From an uncultured Flavobacteriaceae bacterium (lineage in GTDB: Bacteria; Bacteroidota; Bacteroidia; Flavobacteriales; Flavobacteriaceae), in contig CANNCA010000002.1 of the NCBI GenBank assembly GCA_947503005.1, positions 930,001-994,000 of the forward strand: a stretch of 64,000 nt of DNA, read 5' to 3'. This document shows, in pieces, positions 26,435 to 34,700 of the stretch; within the stretch, counting starts at the first letter, position 1, and each line of letters begins with the position of its first letter. The position numbers and the translations under genes were made by a program. The notes under the pieces were generated by a model that was given only the letters and a program-made list of their open reading frames with translations, was not told the DNA's origin and ran no database searches.

Positions 26435-26480
26435 TTGTTTATCAATTAATTGGTTGTTGTTTTAAATGTAGTAAAAAAAA

Positions 26481-27137
26481 CTATTTTAGCTGAGCATAAC
26501 GTGTTAAAATAGCATCGATACTTTTAATACTTTTTTTAGTCCAATCCAGTTGTTTTGCCAACTTTTCGGATTTGGTCAAACTCCAATCAAGATCTGTTTT
26601 CTTAAGTTTACTTGTTAAATTCTGAAGTATTATGGCCGCGGATACTGAAATATTAAAGCTTTCGGTAAAACCGACCATCGGTATTTTAAGAAAAGAATCG
26701 GCCTGTTCCAATACTTTCTCACTTAGTCCTTCTTTCTCCGTTCCAAAGAACAATGCAATCTTTTCATTCACTTGAAAATCGTTCAATAGGCAATTATCGA
26801 TATGCGGGGTGGTCGCAATGATTTTATATCCCTTTTCCCTCAAATTACTTATACAAGATTCAGTGTTTTTATACCTGTATACATCTACCCATTTTTCCGC
26901 TCCCATGGCTATTTCTTTATCTAATGTATGTCCGAAACGTTTTTCGACGACATGGGCTTCCTGTATTCCGAAAATCTCACAACTTCTGATAACGGCACTG
27001 GTATTATGCATCTGGAAAACGTCTTCAATAGCAACCGTAATAAATTTGGTACGGTCTTCCAAGACTTCCAAAAAACGTTGTTTTCGTTCTTCGGAAATGA
27101 AATCCTCCAAATATTCCAGAAGTTGCACGTCAATCAC
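26481..27137 (-). CDS. trmH: SpoU/TrmH family tRNA/rRNA 2'-O-methyltransferase
   Basis: A 218-residue SPOUT methyltransferase. N-terminal RKQRFLEVLEDRTKFITVAI and HNTSAVIRSCEIFGIQ give the SpoU substrate motif, and the SAM knot motifs LFFGTEKEGLSE and FNISVSAAIILQNL follow. Order and length fit TrmH, which methylates G18 in tRNA, although assignment to tRNA rather than rRNA is inference. It is divergent from the sirtuin gene, with a 33-base shared promoter region. Confidence 0.88.
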   Translation of the reverse strand: MIDVQLLEYLEDFISEERKQRFLEVLEDRTKFITVAIEDVFQMHNTSAVIRSCEIFGIQEAHVVEKRFGHTLDKEIAMGAEKWVDVYRYKNTESCISNLREKGYKIIATTPHIDNCLLNDFQVNEKIALFFGTEKEGLSEKVLEQADSFLKIPMVGFTESFNISVSAAIILQNLTSKLKKTDLDWSLTKSEKLAKQLDWTKKSIKSIDAILTRYAQLK

Positions 27138-27170
27138 AATCCGAATATAATAAAACTATACTTTTATAGA

Positions 27171-27866
27171 ATGAAGCAAAAAATTGTTGTTTTGACAGGT
27201 GCAGGAGTCAGCGCAGAAAGCGGAATCAAAACTTTTCGTGATGCAGGTGGACTTTGGGAAGGACATGACGTGATGGAAGTAGCATCACCACAAGGATTTG
27301 CCAAAAACCCCGAACTAGTATTGGAGTTCTATAACCAAAGAAGAAGGCAATTGTTCGAGGTGAAACCTAATGCGGCCCATAAAGCTTTAGTGAGGTTGGA
27401 AACGTATTTTGATGTTGCAGTAATTACCCAAAATGTAGACGATTTGCATGAACGCGCTGGAAGCTCAAAAGTTTTGCATCTACATGGTGAGTTGTTGAAA
27501 GTAAGGAGCGTCGCGGATGAAAAAAATAGTATTCCATGGACAACGGACCTGAGTTTGGGTGATTTATGCGAAAACGGGCATCAACTACGACCTGATATCG
27601 TATGGTTCGGAGAACAAGTACCTATGCTCGAAAGGGCGGTTGAAATTACAGAGTTGGCCGATATACTTATCATTATCGGTACGTCGATGCAAGTTTATCC
27701 AGCTGCTGGGCTTATCAATTTTATAGCTCCTGGCACCCCAATCTATTTTGTGGACCCGAGGCCAAATGTCTTCGATTCGGAATATGGAAACTTAACCATC
27801 ATTCAAAATACCGCTGCCAATGGAATACCTACTCTTGTCGCAGATTTAATTGATACAATGCCCTAG
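27171..27866 (+). CDS. cobB: NAD-dependent protein deacylase (sirtuin, CobB-like) lacking zinc cysteines
   Basis: About 231 residues from ATG 27171, where the family begins; in-frame ATGs further upstream run through trmH. The NAD fold (TGAGVSAESGI, TFRDAGGLW), TQNVDDLHERAG, catalytic His in LHLHGE (His 105) and IIIGTSMQVYPAAG are all present. Tyr 54 and Arg 57 in FYNQRRR match the YxxR pair that favours acidic acyl groups such as succinyl in SIRT5/CobB. The zinc ribbon is reduced: only one Cys (about 133) remains in the region that normally holds four. The last 38 bases overlap the convergent haem-binding gene. Confidence 0.92.
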   Translation: MKQKIVVLTGAGVSAESGIKTFRDAGGLWEGHDVMEVASPQGFAKNPELVLEFYNQRRRQLFEVKPNAAHKALVRLETYFDVAVITQNVDDLHERAGSSKVLHLHGELLKVRSVADEKNSIPWTTDLSLGDLCENGHQLRPDIVWFGEQVPMLERAVEITELADILIIIGTSMQVYPAAGLINFIAPGTPIYFVDPRPNVFDSEYGNLTIIQNTAANGIPTLVADLIDTMP

Positions 27867-28302
27867 TTTGTTTTGCCCAGTCCACTATAGCATTGCGTTG
27901 TTCTTCAGTAAGACTGGCGCTTACATGCGTCCAAGTATATTCCTTCAATGGCATTTCGCCCTCTTCGACTTCCTCTATCAATTCTTCTAGCTTATGATCC
28001 TTTTTCTTAAGTTCATAGGTATTCCAAACAGAAAAATTCAAATGCTTTTTTCCGTCCGTAACATGGTCTGATAACCAATAAGAAACCGGTGCAATATTAT
28101 TGTACCAAGGGTATTCGGTATTATTGCTATGACAGTCGTAGCACGTTTGCTGCAAAATGGCTTTTACCTCTGATGGAGGATTGGTCTCGGTTAAAAATTC
28201 AGCGGTATGGTCTCCCTGAGCTTGGTTTTTATCGGGTCGATAAAATTGCATACCCACGAATACTACCAAAAGCAGCAGGGCTATTTTTTTTAGTAATTTC
28301 AT
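27829..28302 (-). CDS. Haem-binding domain protein (cytochrome c-like, exported)
   Basis: A 157-residue protein with an N-terminal signal anchor (about 4-20) and a single covalent haem motif, CYDCH (about residue 54). The following NNTEYPWYNNIAPVSYW and the C-terminal LTEEQRNAIVDWAK match the Bacteroidota Haem_bd domain, a periplasmic or membrane-attached mono-haem module. Met or His on the distal side cannot be fixed by eye. Role in electron transfer or sensing is unknown. Its 3' end overlaps the sirtuin gene by 38 bases. Confidence 0.88.
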   Translation of the reverse strand: MKLLKKIALLLLVVFVGMQFYRPDKNQAQGDHTAEFLTETNPPSEVKAILQQTCYDCHSNNTEYPWYNNIAPVSYWLSDHVTDGKKHLNFSVWNTYELKKKDHKLEELIEEVEEGEMPLKEYTWTHVSASLTEEQRNAIVDWAKQTRALYQLNLRQE

Positions 28303-28338
28303 AATTTCAATTTAAGGCGTTACTAAAATACATTATTT

Positions 28339-28899
28339 ATGACCAAAGACCAATTGTACCAAGCTTTGGACTATGTGAACCACTCAAGGGAAAAACGAAT
28401 GGAAATGGCCCTACTTGTCTCCAAAAACCCTCAAATGGTAGCACCACTTCTGGAAATTGCATTTGACTTTGATAATTCAATTTCTTCAAAAGCCTGTTGG
28501 GTATTAGAGTTTACCGCCACAAAAAACTTATCGTATATTTTACCCTATCTTGATGTGTTCACCACCAATATTGGTAAAGTACATTTGGATTCTTCTGTAC
28601 GCCCCGTAGCAAAAATCTGTGAATACCTCATCAAGAGCTATTTTCATAAAACTCCGAACAAAACAAAAGAGTTGTTGAATGAAGACCATCTAGAAAATAT
28701 AACGACCGCCAGTTTTGATTGGCTTATCGGGGAACATAAGGTCGCCGCCCAGGCATATTCCATGACCAGTTTACTCTTATTAGGTAAAAAATACGACTGG
28801 ATACACCCTGAACTGAAAATGGTACTAGAGCAAAACTATGCTGCCGGTAGTGCGGCTTATAAAGCAAGAGCAAGGCATACTCTTGCCAAATTAAGATAG
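28339..28899 (+). CDS. Alpha-helical HEAT-like protein preceding purB
   Basis: A 186-residue soluble protein of unknown function. It is almost all helical, with repeated hydrophobic spacing in stretches such as MVAPLLEIAFDFDNSISSKA and LSYILPYLDVFTTNI, which resembles HEAT-type repeats. It has no active-site motif of the lyase superfamily, so any label as adenylosuccinate lyase would rest on the neighbour. It starts 36 bases after the divergent haem-binding gene and ends 119 bases before purB, which has its own -7 box. Confidence 0.7.
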   Translation: MTKDQLYQALDYVNHSREKRMEMALLVSKNPQMVAPLLEIAFDFDNSISSKACWVLEFTATKNLSYILPYLDVFTTNIGKVHLDSSVRPVAKICEYLIKSYFHKTPNKTKELLNEDHLENITTASFDWLIGEHKVAAQAYSMTSLLLLGKKYDWIHPELKMVLEQNYAAGSAAYKARARHTLAKLR

Positions 28900-28975
28900 C
28901 TGATCTAAGGTGCAAATCTCATAACTTTTTAAAACTTGCCGTGAAGAGTTATAGTTTAACTTCTTTTCTAATCGT

Positions 28976-28983
28976 TATCTTTG
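28976..28983 (+). promoter_or_regulatory. -7 element of purB
   Basis: TATCTTTG matches TAnnTTTG exactly, 34 bases before the purB ATG at 29018. It shows that the upstream in-frame ATG at 28988 would leave almost no leader, supporting the later start. Confidence 0.5.
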
Positions 28984-29017
28984 CCTTTTGCCGAAAATCA
29001 GTCCAAAATTCGTACTC

Positions 29018-30361
29018 ATGTCATTGAATTCTTTAAAAGCTATCTCCCCTATTGACGGTCGCTACCGTAATAAAGTTGAAAACCTTGCTCCTTATTTTTC
29101 GGAGGAAGCCCTTATCAAATACAGAGTACATGTCGAGATAGAGTATTTCATTGCACTTTGTGAAATTCCGTTACCGCAATTGGAGGCTTTTGACAATTCA
29201 AAATTTGAGGTATTACGCGGGGTCTACAAGAATTTTGATGCTGGCGATGCTCAGGAAATTAAAAACATCGAAAAGACTACCAATCATGATGTCAAGGCTG
29301 TAGAATATTTCATCAAAAAGGCTTTTGATACGCTAGGTTTTTCTGCTTTTAAAGAGTTCATTCACTTTGGCTTGACCTCTCAGGACATCAACAATACTGC
29401 GATTCCACTATCCATAAAAGATGCAATGAACGAGGTATATGTGCCCCAATATTTCGCAGTGGTGGAAAAAACAAAAGAATTAGCCGAAGAATGGGCGGCC
29501 ATACCCATGTTGGCAAGGACCCATGGGCAACCGGCTTCTCCAACCCGATTGGGCAAAGAAATCGATGTATTTACAGAACGTTTAAAGGAGCAGTTCAATT
29601 TATTGAACGATATACCAAGTGCCGCTAAATTTGGCGGTGCTACGGGCAACTACAACGCACATAAAGTAGCCTATCCAAATATAGACTGGAAGGCCTTTGG
29701 ACAAAAATTCGTTCAAGAAAAATTGGGATTGCACCACTCCTTTCCCACCACACAAATCGAGCATTACGACCATATGGCCGCCTTGTTCGATACTTTAAAA
29801 AGGATCAATACCATTATCATCGATTTAAACAGGGATTTTTGGACCTATGTCTCCATGGATTATTTCAAGCAAAAAATCAAGGCCGGCGAAGTAGGGTCTT
29901 CCGCTATGCCTCATAAGGTCAACCCTATCGATTTTGAGAACTCGGAAGGAAACCTAGGCATTGCAAATGCCCTTTTTGAACATCTTTCTGCAAAACTACC
30001 CGTTTCGAGACTTCAGCGTGATTTGACCGATAGCACTGTTCTAAGAAATGTTGGAGTGCCTTTTGCACATACAATGATAGCTTTTCAGTCTACCATGAAA
30101 GGACTCGGCAAACTATTATTGAATAAAGAAAAATTTGAACAAGACCTTGAGAATAATTGGGCGGTTGTTGCAGAAGCGATTCAAACAATTTTACGACGTG
30201 AAGGGTACTCAAACCCTTATGAAGCTTTAAAGGGATTGACGCGAACCAATGCAAAAATAAATCAAGCTTCCATTGCCGATTTCATCGATACTTTAGAGGT
30301 AACCAATGCAATCAAAACAGAATTGAAACAAATAACACCAAGTAACTATACCGGCATCTAG
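29018..30361 (+). CDS. purB: Adenylosuccinate lyase
   Basis: About 447 residues; cleaves succinyl-AICAR and adenylosuccinate to fumarate plus AICAR or AMP in purine synthesis. The start ATG 29018 gives the family opening MSLNSLKAISPIDGRYRNK. Motifs: TNHDVKAVEYF, the catalytic loop GSSAMPHKVNPIDFENSEGN with its Ser and signature MPHKVNP, and ARTHGQPASPT with the catalytic His. It is followed one base later by a small membrane protein gene. Confidence 0.96.
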   Translation: MSLNSLKAISPIDGRYRNKVENLAPYFSEEALIKYRVHVEIEYFIALCEIPLPQLEAFDNSKFEVLRGVYKNFDAGDAQEIKNIEKTTNHDVKAVEYFIKKAFDTLGFSAFKEFIHFGLTSQDINNTAIPLSIKDAMNEVYVPQYFAVVEKTKELAEEWAAIPMLARTHGQPASPTRLGKEIDVFTERLKEQFNLLNDIPSAAKFGGATGNYNAHKVAYPNIDWKAFGQKFVQEKLGLHHSFPTTQIEHYDHMAALFDTLKRINTIIIDLNRDFWTYVSMDYFKQKIKAGEVGSSAMPHKVNPIDFENSEGNLGIANALFEHLSAKLPVSRLQRDLTDSTVLRNVGVPFAHTMIAFQSTMKGLGKLLLNKEKFEQDLENNWAVVAEAIQTILRREGYSNPYEALKGLTRTNAKINQASIADFIDTLEVTNAIKTELKQITPSNYTGI

Positions 30362-30362
30362 G

Positions 30363-30545
30363 GTGAAGCTGTGGCAAGTATTGGTGGTTATAGCAGTTAT
30401 TCTTTTCTTAATCGGAAAGTTGCTAAGAATATTACACTGGGAGTTTTTCGATTTCATCACTGGTAAAACCCTTCAATACTCCAGCTATGTCTTGATTGCT
30501 TGCGCTGTTTTTAGCATTCTTGTAAAAAAGAAAAAAGACCACTAA
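30363..30545 (+). CDS. Small membrane protein, GTG start
   Basis: A 60-residue protein starting at GTG 30363, one base after the purB stop. Two hydrophobic helices (about 3-20 and 37-54) are joined by a short loop with HWEFFDF, and the C-terminus is basic (KKKKDH). The tight coupling to purB and clean hydrophobic pattern support a real gene. No family is recognised. A terminator follows directly. Confidence 0.6.
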   Translation: MKLWQVLVVIAVILFLIGKLLRILHWEFFDFITGKTLQYSSYVLIACAVFSILVKKKKDH

Positions 30546-30560
30546 AATGTGGTCTTTTCA
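30532..30560. terminator. Bidirectional terminator between purB operon and MscS gene
   Basis: AAAAGACCAC pairs with GTGGTCTTTT over a six-base loop. The stem begins within the last codons of the small membrane protein. A-run on one side and T-run on the other allow function in both directions. Confidence 0.8.
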
Positions 30561-30579
30561 TAATAGCAGAAATTGTTTA

Positions 30580-31389
30580 CTATTTATTAATTTGTACTTC
30601 GTGTGGATAAGGAATTTCGATTCCCGCTTTATCCAATGCTTCTTTTGTTCCTTCAATAGTTGCGAAGTAAACATCCCAATAATCTTCAGGCTTACAATAA
30701 GGGCGAACAGCCAGATTTACTGAACTATCGGCTAATTCCATAATGTTTACGGAAGGTGCAGGATCTTGCAATACTTTAGGGTTAGCTTTAAGCATTTCTA
30801 GTAAAACCGCCTTGGTTTTCTTCAGGTCAGATTCATAACCAACTCCGGCAACCGTATCGACACGCATTTTTCCCTCAGCAGTATAGTTAATTATGTTACC
30901 ATTAGCCATAGCTCCGTTGGGTACGATGGCCAACTTATTATCGGGAGTAACTAATTTTGTGGTGAATATTTCAATTTCCTTTACCACTCCAAGAGCGCCC
31001 TGAGCTTCTATTAAATCTCCAATTTTATACGGTTTGAAAATAATAAGAAGCACTCCGCCAGCAAAATTGGCTAGGGACCCTTGTAAGGCAAGGCCAATAG
31101 CCAAACCTGCGGCAGCTATTACAGCGGCCAAACTTGTTGTCTCAACACCTAATGTTGAAATAACTGTTATGATTAGGAAAATCTTTAGTGCCCAACTTAC
31201 CAGGTTAACCAGAAACTTTTGCAAAGATTCGTCGTAATCTTTCTTCATCATCACCTTTCGCAAGACGTTGGTTAGTTTTTTAATAACCCATGATCCGATA
31301 ATGTAAATTAAAATTGCGCCAATGACCTTTGGCCCATAATCTACCGCGAATTGAATTCCTTTGTCAATCCATAATTGTGTTTCTTCCAT
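30580..31389 (-). CDS. Small-conductance mechanosensitive channel (MscS family)
   Basis: A 269-residue inner-membrane channel that opens on hypo-osmotic stress. Three transmembrane helices occur (about 17-37, 58-80, 84-112). The pore helix AAAGLAIGLALQGSLANFAGG has the Gly/Ala packing pattern of TM3 in MscS. The beta domain PYKIGDLIEAQGALGVVKEIEIF and the C-terminal EIPYPHEVQI follow. Length is near the Escherichia coli protein (286). Confidence 0.95.
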   Translation of the reverse strand: MEETQLWIDKGIQFAVDYGPKVIGAILIYIIGSWVIKKLTNVLRKVMMKKDYDESLQKFLVNLVSWALKIFLIITVISTLGVETTSLAAVIAAAGLAIGLALQGSLANFAGGVLLIIFKPYKIGDLIEAQGALGVVKEIEIFTTKLVTPDNKLAIVPNGAMANGNIINYTAEGKMRVDTVAGVGYESDLKKTKAVLLEMLKANPKVLQDPAPSVNIMELADSSVNLAVRPYCKPEDYWDVYFATIEGTKEALDKAGIEIPYPHEVQINK

Positions 31390-31496
31390 AATGAGGGAAA
31401 TTTAGTTAATGTTTATAGTGAGACGAATATATGAATTAGAACTTGAAAAATTAAGGGATACTCCACCATTCCTTATTGGAACATTCTAATTCCTTA

Positions 31497-31530
31497 AAAC
31501 AAAAAACCCACTTAGATATTTCTAAGCGGG
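31497..31530 (-). terminator. Terminator of the DUF4252/ECF operon
   Basis: On the minus strand CCCGCTTAGA and TCTAAGTGGG form a 10-bp stem (one G-U type mismatch) with a four-base loop, followed by TTTTTTGTTTT. It begins 28 bases after the last DUF4252 stop. Confidence 0.85.
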
Positions 31531-31557
31531 AATTAAACTATCGTTTTGGAAAAGAAG

Positions 31558-32097
31558 TTAACTCTTGAAAAGTTCACCAAGTTTTTCTAACCCTTCTCCT
31601 TTAAAATCAGATTTTTGTATCGCCTGCAATAACTGGGCAAGGTGTGCCGGATTCATATCATCACCTAGAACACGTATCAGTGCAAATCCTTTGTCATCAC
31701 TATTTCCATAAATAATTACCTCATCAATGGCATCATCTTCACCTAGGAATTTAACTGTAGCCTTACCATACCCCGTGTTCATTTTCATTAGCTCGGTATA
31801 GTCGGAATTGCCTAGAATCGCCTTCACCTTGGTCTTCTCCACTTCGTATTCAGCACCGTTCTTATCACTTTTTTTAAAGGCCAGAACATTGAGCTTTCGA
31901 AGTGATTCAACAGCTTCTTTTTGTGTCGGAGTCAAATTTGTTTCTTCTAAATTTAAAATACTGGCAGGCACATCAAACGATAGAAAATTAGGATTCTCAG
32001 AACTATCCACATAATACTCCTGAAGACTTTGGGTTGAAGAACAGCCGGTCAATACCATCAAGAAGAAAACCGTGAATACTGGATATATTTTTTTCAT
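31558..32097 (-). CDS. DUF4252 lipoprotein (third of three)
   Basis: A 179-residue lipoprotein (leader MKKIYPVFTVFFLMVLTGC, Cys 19). The mature part resembles DUF4252: a mixed alpha/beta domain with LRKLNVLAFKKSD, a YTELMKM segment and a DEVIIYGNSDDKGFALIRVLG region. It is the most diverged of the three and the only one with an obvious lipobox. Function unknown. It ends the ECF cluster. Confidence 0.78.
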   Translation of the reverse strand: MKKIYPVFTVFFLMVLTGCSSTQSLQEYYVDSSENPNFLSFDVPASILNLEETNLTPTQKEAVESLRKLNVLAFKKSDKNGAEYEVEKTKVKAILGNSDYTELMKMNTGYGKATVKFLGEDDAIDEVIIYGNSDDKGFALIRVLGDDMNPAHLAQLLQAIQKSDFKGEGLEKLGELFKS

Positions 32098-32199
32098 TTT
32101 TATAGATTTTACTTAAAGCAGCAGTTGGCAGAAACATAAGACCTGTAATTTACATTAATACTGCTTATCGTATCTGCCTACCACTAAATTATTTTGTGT

Positions 32200-32745
32200 T
32201 TACTCTCCCTTTTCTGCTTTTTTTAAATCATCAGGCAGATTCATTTTATTGGTAATCGAGCCGATTTTATTCAAGTCGATATCACCGGTCATCGAAACCA
32301 AAACCGTTTCGAATTTTCTTCCGTTAACATCTACATCGATATTCTTCATTCCGGATACGAACATCAACAATTCACTAACATGGTCTTTCTTTTTACCATT
32401 CCTAATGTAGAACTTCACATTGACATCTTTGTCTTTGACGCGCATTAACTCTTCCAAAGAGGAGGACTTCAAGTATTTTTTAACTGTGGATGCCATTTCG
32501 GTAGAGATACCTTTATCTTCCGTTATGAAGACTTTGATACCATGAAGTCCCTCAGCAGCCTCCATAAACTCTTTGGCCTCGGGGTCATCGGACATTTCGC
32601 CAATTGTTCCTAAAAGCTTGATCATTGACTTGTTGACCACAACGGTGCCTACATTGTCCATGTCTTCATACTTATCGAACATCGACTGTGAGAAGCCTAC
32701 GAGAGGCAACAATGCTACTGCTAAAACTAATTTGATTTTTTTCAT
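32200..32745 (-). CDS. DUF4252 secreted protein (second of three)
   Basis: A 181-residue protein with a signal peptide (MKKIKLVLAVALLPLVGFSQ). It is closely related to the next upstream gene: both have MFxKYEDxxxV, SSSxEELMRVKDxDxNVKFY, DHxxELLMFVxG, MNGRKxETVLxSxTGDI and a final KMxLPxxxLKKA. The family is DUF4252, of unknown role. The absence of a lipobox suggests a soluble periplasmic protein. Gap to the next gene is 122 bases. Confidence 0.85.
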   Translation of the reverse strand: MKKIKLVLAVALLPLVGFSQSMFDKYEDMDNVGTVVVNKSMIKLLGTIGEMSDDPEAKEFMEAAEGLHGIKVFITEDKGISTEMASTVKKYLKSSSLEELMRVKDKDVNVKFYIRNGKKKDHVSELLMFVSGMKNIDVDVNGRKFETVLVSMTGDIDLNKIGSITNKMNLPDDLKKAEKGE

Positions 32746-32867
32746 GACTGTGTTTTTAAGTTCTGAAGTTACTTGGGCGAAATACCCAAGTAGCTTCAGA
32801 TTTGATTAAATTAAATGATTGATGAATACTAACTATTTTCTTTTCTTGACGTAAAGTGAACTAAAGC

Positions 32868-33434
32868 TTACTGCTTGTCACCAGCTTTCTTTAACTGATC
32901 TCCTCCAGGTAAATCCATTTTATCAGTAAGCTTTGCTATTTGACGCAACGGAATGTTATCGCCGGTCAAAGACAAGAGTACTGTTTCAATCTTTCTACCA
33001 TTCATATCGATATCTTTCAATTCTTCTCGGTTCTTTAATCCTGTAACGAACATCAAAAGCTCTTGTATATGGTCGTCGTCTTTTCCTTCTTTGACATAGA
33101 ACTTGACATTTGAGTCGCCATCTTTAACACGCATCAACTCTTCAAATGAAGAACTTTTCAAACGTGTGCTTACCCAACTGGTAATATCTTTTGACACTCC
33201 ATTACTCTCCGTGGTTATCACCTTGAAACTCGTAATCGAATTTACTAGTGAAAAGAAATCTTTTGCATCGGGATCATCGGCGCTAACGCTCATTTTCGCT
33301 AGCATTTGAAACATCTTCGGCTGCATTGCGATGTAGGTTACCTCTCCACTATCCTCATATTTTTCAAAAATGTCTTGACAGTAGGTTAATACAGGTACTA
33401 GCATAAGGGCTAGAAATATGATTTGCTTTTTCAT
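32868..33434 (-). CDS. DUF4252 secreted protein (first of three)
   Basis: A 188-residue protein with a signal peptide (MKKQIIFLALMLVPVLTYCQ; the Cys at 19 is not in a clear lipobox). DUF4252 features as in its paralogue are present. It lies 73 bases after the membrane protein gene of the ECF pair. The most likely reading is that it is a regulated output of the sigma factor. Confidence 0.85.
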   Translation of the reverse strand: MKKQIIFLALMLVPVLTYCQDIFEKYEDSGEVTYIAMQPKMFQMLAKMSVSADDPDAKDFFSLVNSITSFKVITTESNGVSKDITSWVSTRLKSSSFEELMRVKDGDSNVKFYVKEGKDDDHIQELLMFVTGLKNREELKDIDMNGRKIETVLLSLTGDNIPLRQIAKLTDKMDLPGGDQLKKAGDKQ

Positions 33435-33507
33435 CTTTTAAAATTTATTTTTTAATTCATTATTAAGTTTTGGTCGTTTGACCTGCAGTGGGTTCTCTTT
33501 TATGCAA

Positions 33508-33966
33508 TTATTCTTTTACTAAAAATTTATTGGTAGTTTTTTCAAATTCACCCAAATACCCTATTTGTTCGGCTCCTTTATTAAAATTCAATGCTAAAAG
33601 TTTAAATGCTTCTTGTGCCGAGGCTATTTCTTCTTGGGTATAATGATCTTCCAGTACTAATGCATTCTCATCTTTTTTAAGACTACTACCAAAATAGATG
33701 CCAAACATCAAAACCAGCACGGCTGCAGCGGAAATCCATTTATAAATATTTCTCCTTGACGAAGAGCTACGTTGCGCTAACGATAATTGCTTGGTATACC
33801 GTTCTTCTTTGGCATTGGAGAAATATTGAAACATAGGGGCATACTGTTCAAGATGAGTCGCCACACTTTCTTGAGCGAAATACTGCTTAAGTGTTTCTTC
33901 TTCGGCAACCGTAGCAGTCGCCTCAAAATACTTTTCCAATAATTTTTCTATGTTATCCAATTCCAT
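33508..33966 (-). CDS. Single-pass membrane protein, probable anti-sigma factor
   Basis: A 152-residue protein. The N-terminal 70 residues are acidic and helical (MELDNIEKLLEKYFEATATV begins a zinc-less anti-sigma-like segment), followed by one membrane helix (about 75-93) and a 60-residue periplasmic tail. It overlaps the sigma factor by 14 bases, the usual coupling of a sigma/anti-sigma pair. No sequence signature proves anti-sigma activity, so the function is inferred from topology and position. Confidence 0.75.
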   Translation of the reverse strand: MELDNIEKLLEKYFEATATVAEEETLKQYFAQESVATHLEQYAPMFQYFSNAKEERYTKQLSLAQRSSSSRRNIYKWISAAAVLVLMFGIYFGSSLKKDENALVLEDHYTQEEIASAQEAFKLLALNFNKGAEQIGYLGEFEKTTNKFLVKE

Positions 33967-34462
33967 AATTATGTTTTTGAACTAATTTTTCTCTTACTGT
34001 TTTTCTTGCTCTTGATAGGGCAACCCGCACTGCTGTAGGTTGCATGTCTAACATTTCACTGATTTCGTCATAATCATATTCCTCCACATCTCGTAACTGC
34101 AATACCATTTTTTGTTGCTCCGGTAGCTCTTCCAAAATTTTTTGAACCCAATCGACACTATCCTTTGCTTCTACTTGTTTCTGCAATCCGCTTCCCGTCT
34201 CATTGTAATTACTGTGTACCAGCTTTAAATTTCCTGCCTGTTTTGATTTTAAGCGATCCAAACAAAAATTTTTCGTCATCGTCATGGCAAATGCCTCTAC
34301 ACTTTTATATTTGGCAAACGACTCGTTCTTCGTCCATAATTTTATCAAAATTTCCTGTGTGGCATCCTCAGCCTCTTCCGTCGAAACAAGCAACCTTTTT
34401 GCCATTCGATAGAGCTTATCTTTAAAAGGCATCACTACATTTAAAAATTCTGACTGCCGCAT
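33953..34462 (-). CDS. ECF-type RNA polymerase sigma factor
   Basis: A 169-residue sigma-70 family protein with only regions 2 and 4. Region 2: FKDKLYRMAKRLLVSTEEAEDATQ and the DATQEILIKLW motif. Region 4: LPEQQKMVLQLRDVEEYDYDEISE with HTH EISEMLDMQPTAVRVALSRAR. It heads the cluster with the membrane protein and three DUF4252 genes, and probably controls it. The inducing signal is unknown. Confidence 0.93.
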   Translation of the reverse strand: MRQSEFLNVVMPFKDKLYRMAKRLLVSTEEAEDATQEILIKLWTKNESFAKYKSVEAFAMTMTKNFCLDRLKSKQAGNLKLVHSNYNETGSGLQKQVEAKDSVDWVQKILEELPEQQKMVLQLRDVEEYDYDEISEMLDMQPTAVRVALSRARKTVREKLVQKHNYGIG

Positions 34463-34700
34463 TCGTTGGTTGTTGATTTAAAACCCATATTAAGAGGTTT
34501 ATACAAGCAAGACGAAGTACAACGATTTTTGTTACAAAAAATTTTTTATTCCGCTTGCTGTAAGTAAATTGGGCAACTATTAACTAAACTACTTAAATAG
34601 TCAAATGACTCCAAAGTTAAAGAATACCCTTTAAGCGTTTTCTTGGAAGGGTTTTTGATTATTGGCTTGTTGTAGTATTAGTGAACTAAAAAAATTGAAA

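Noticed and set aside
28339-28899. Second adenylosuccinate lyase copy
   Set aside because: No lyase motifs are present and the protein is less than half the enzyme length.
34626-34658. Hairpin ACCCTT / AAGGGT with T run before the first S41 peptidase gene
   Set aside because: The stem is only 6 bp with a 15-base loop and no plus-strand gene precedes it; too weak to list as terminator.
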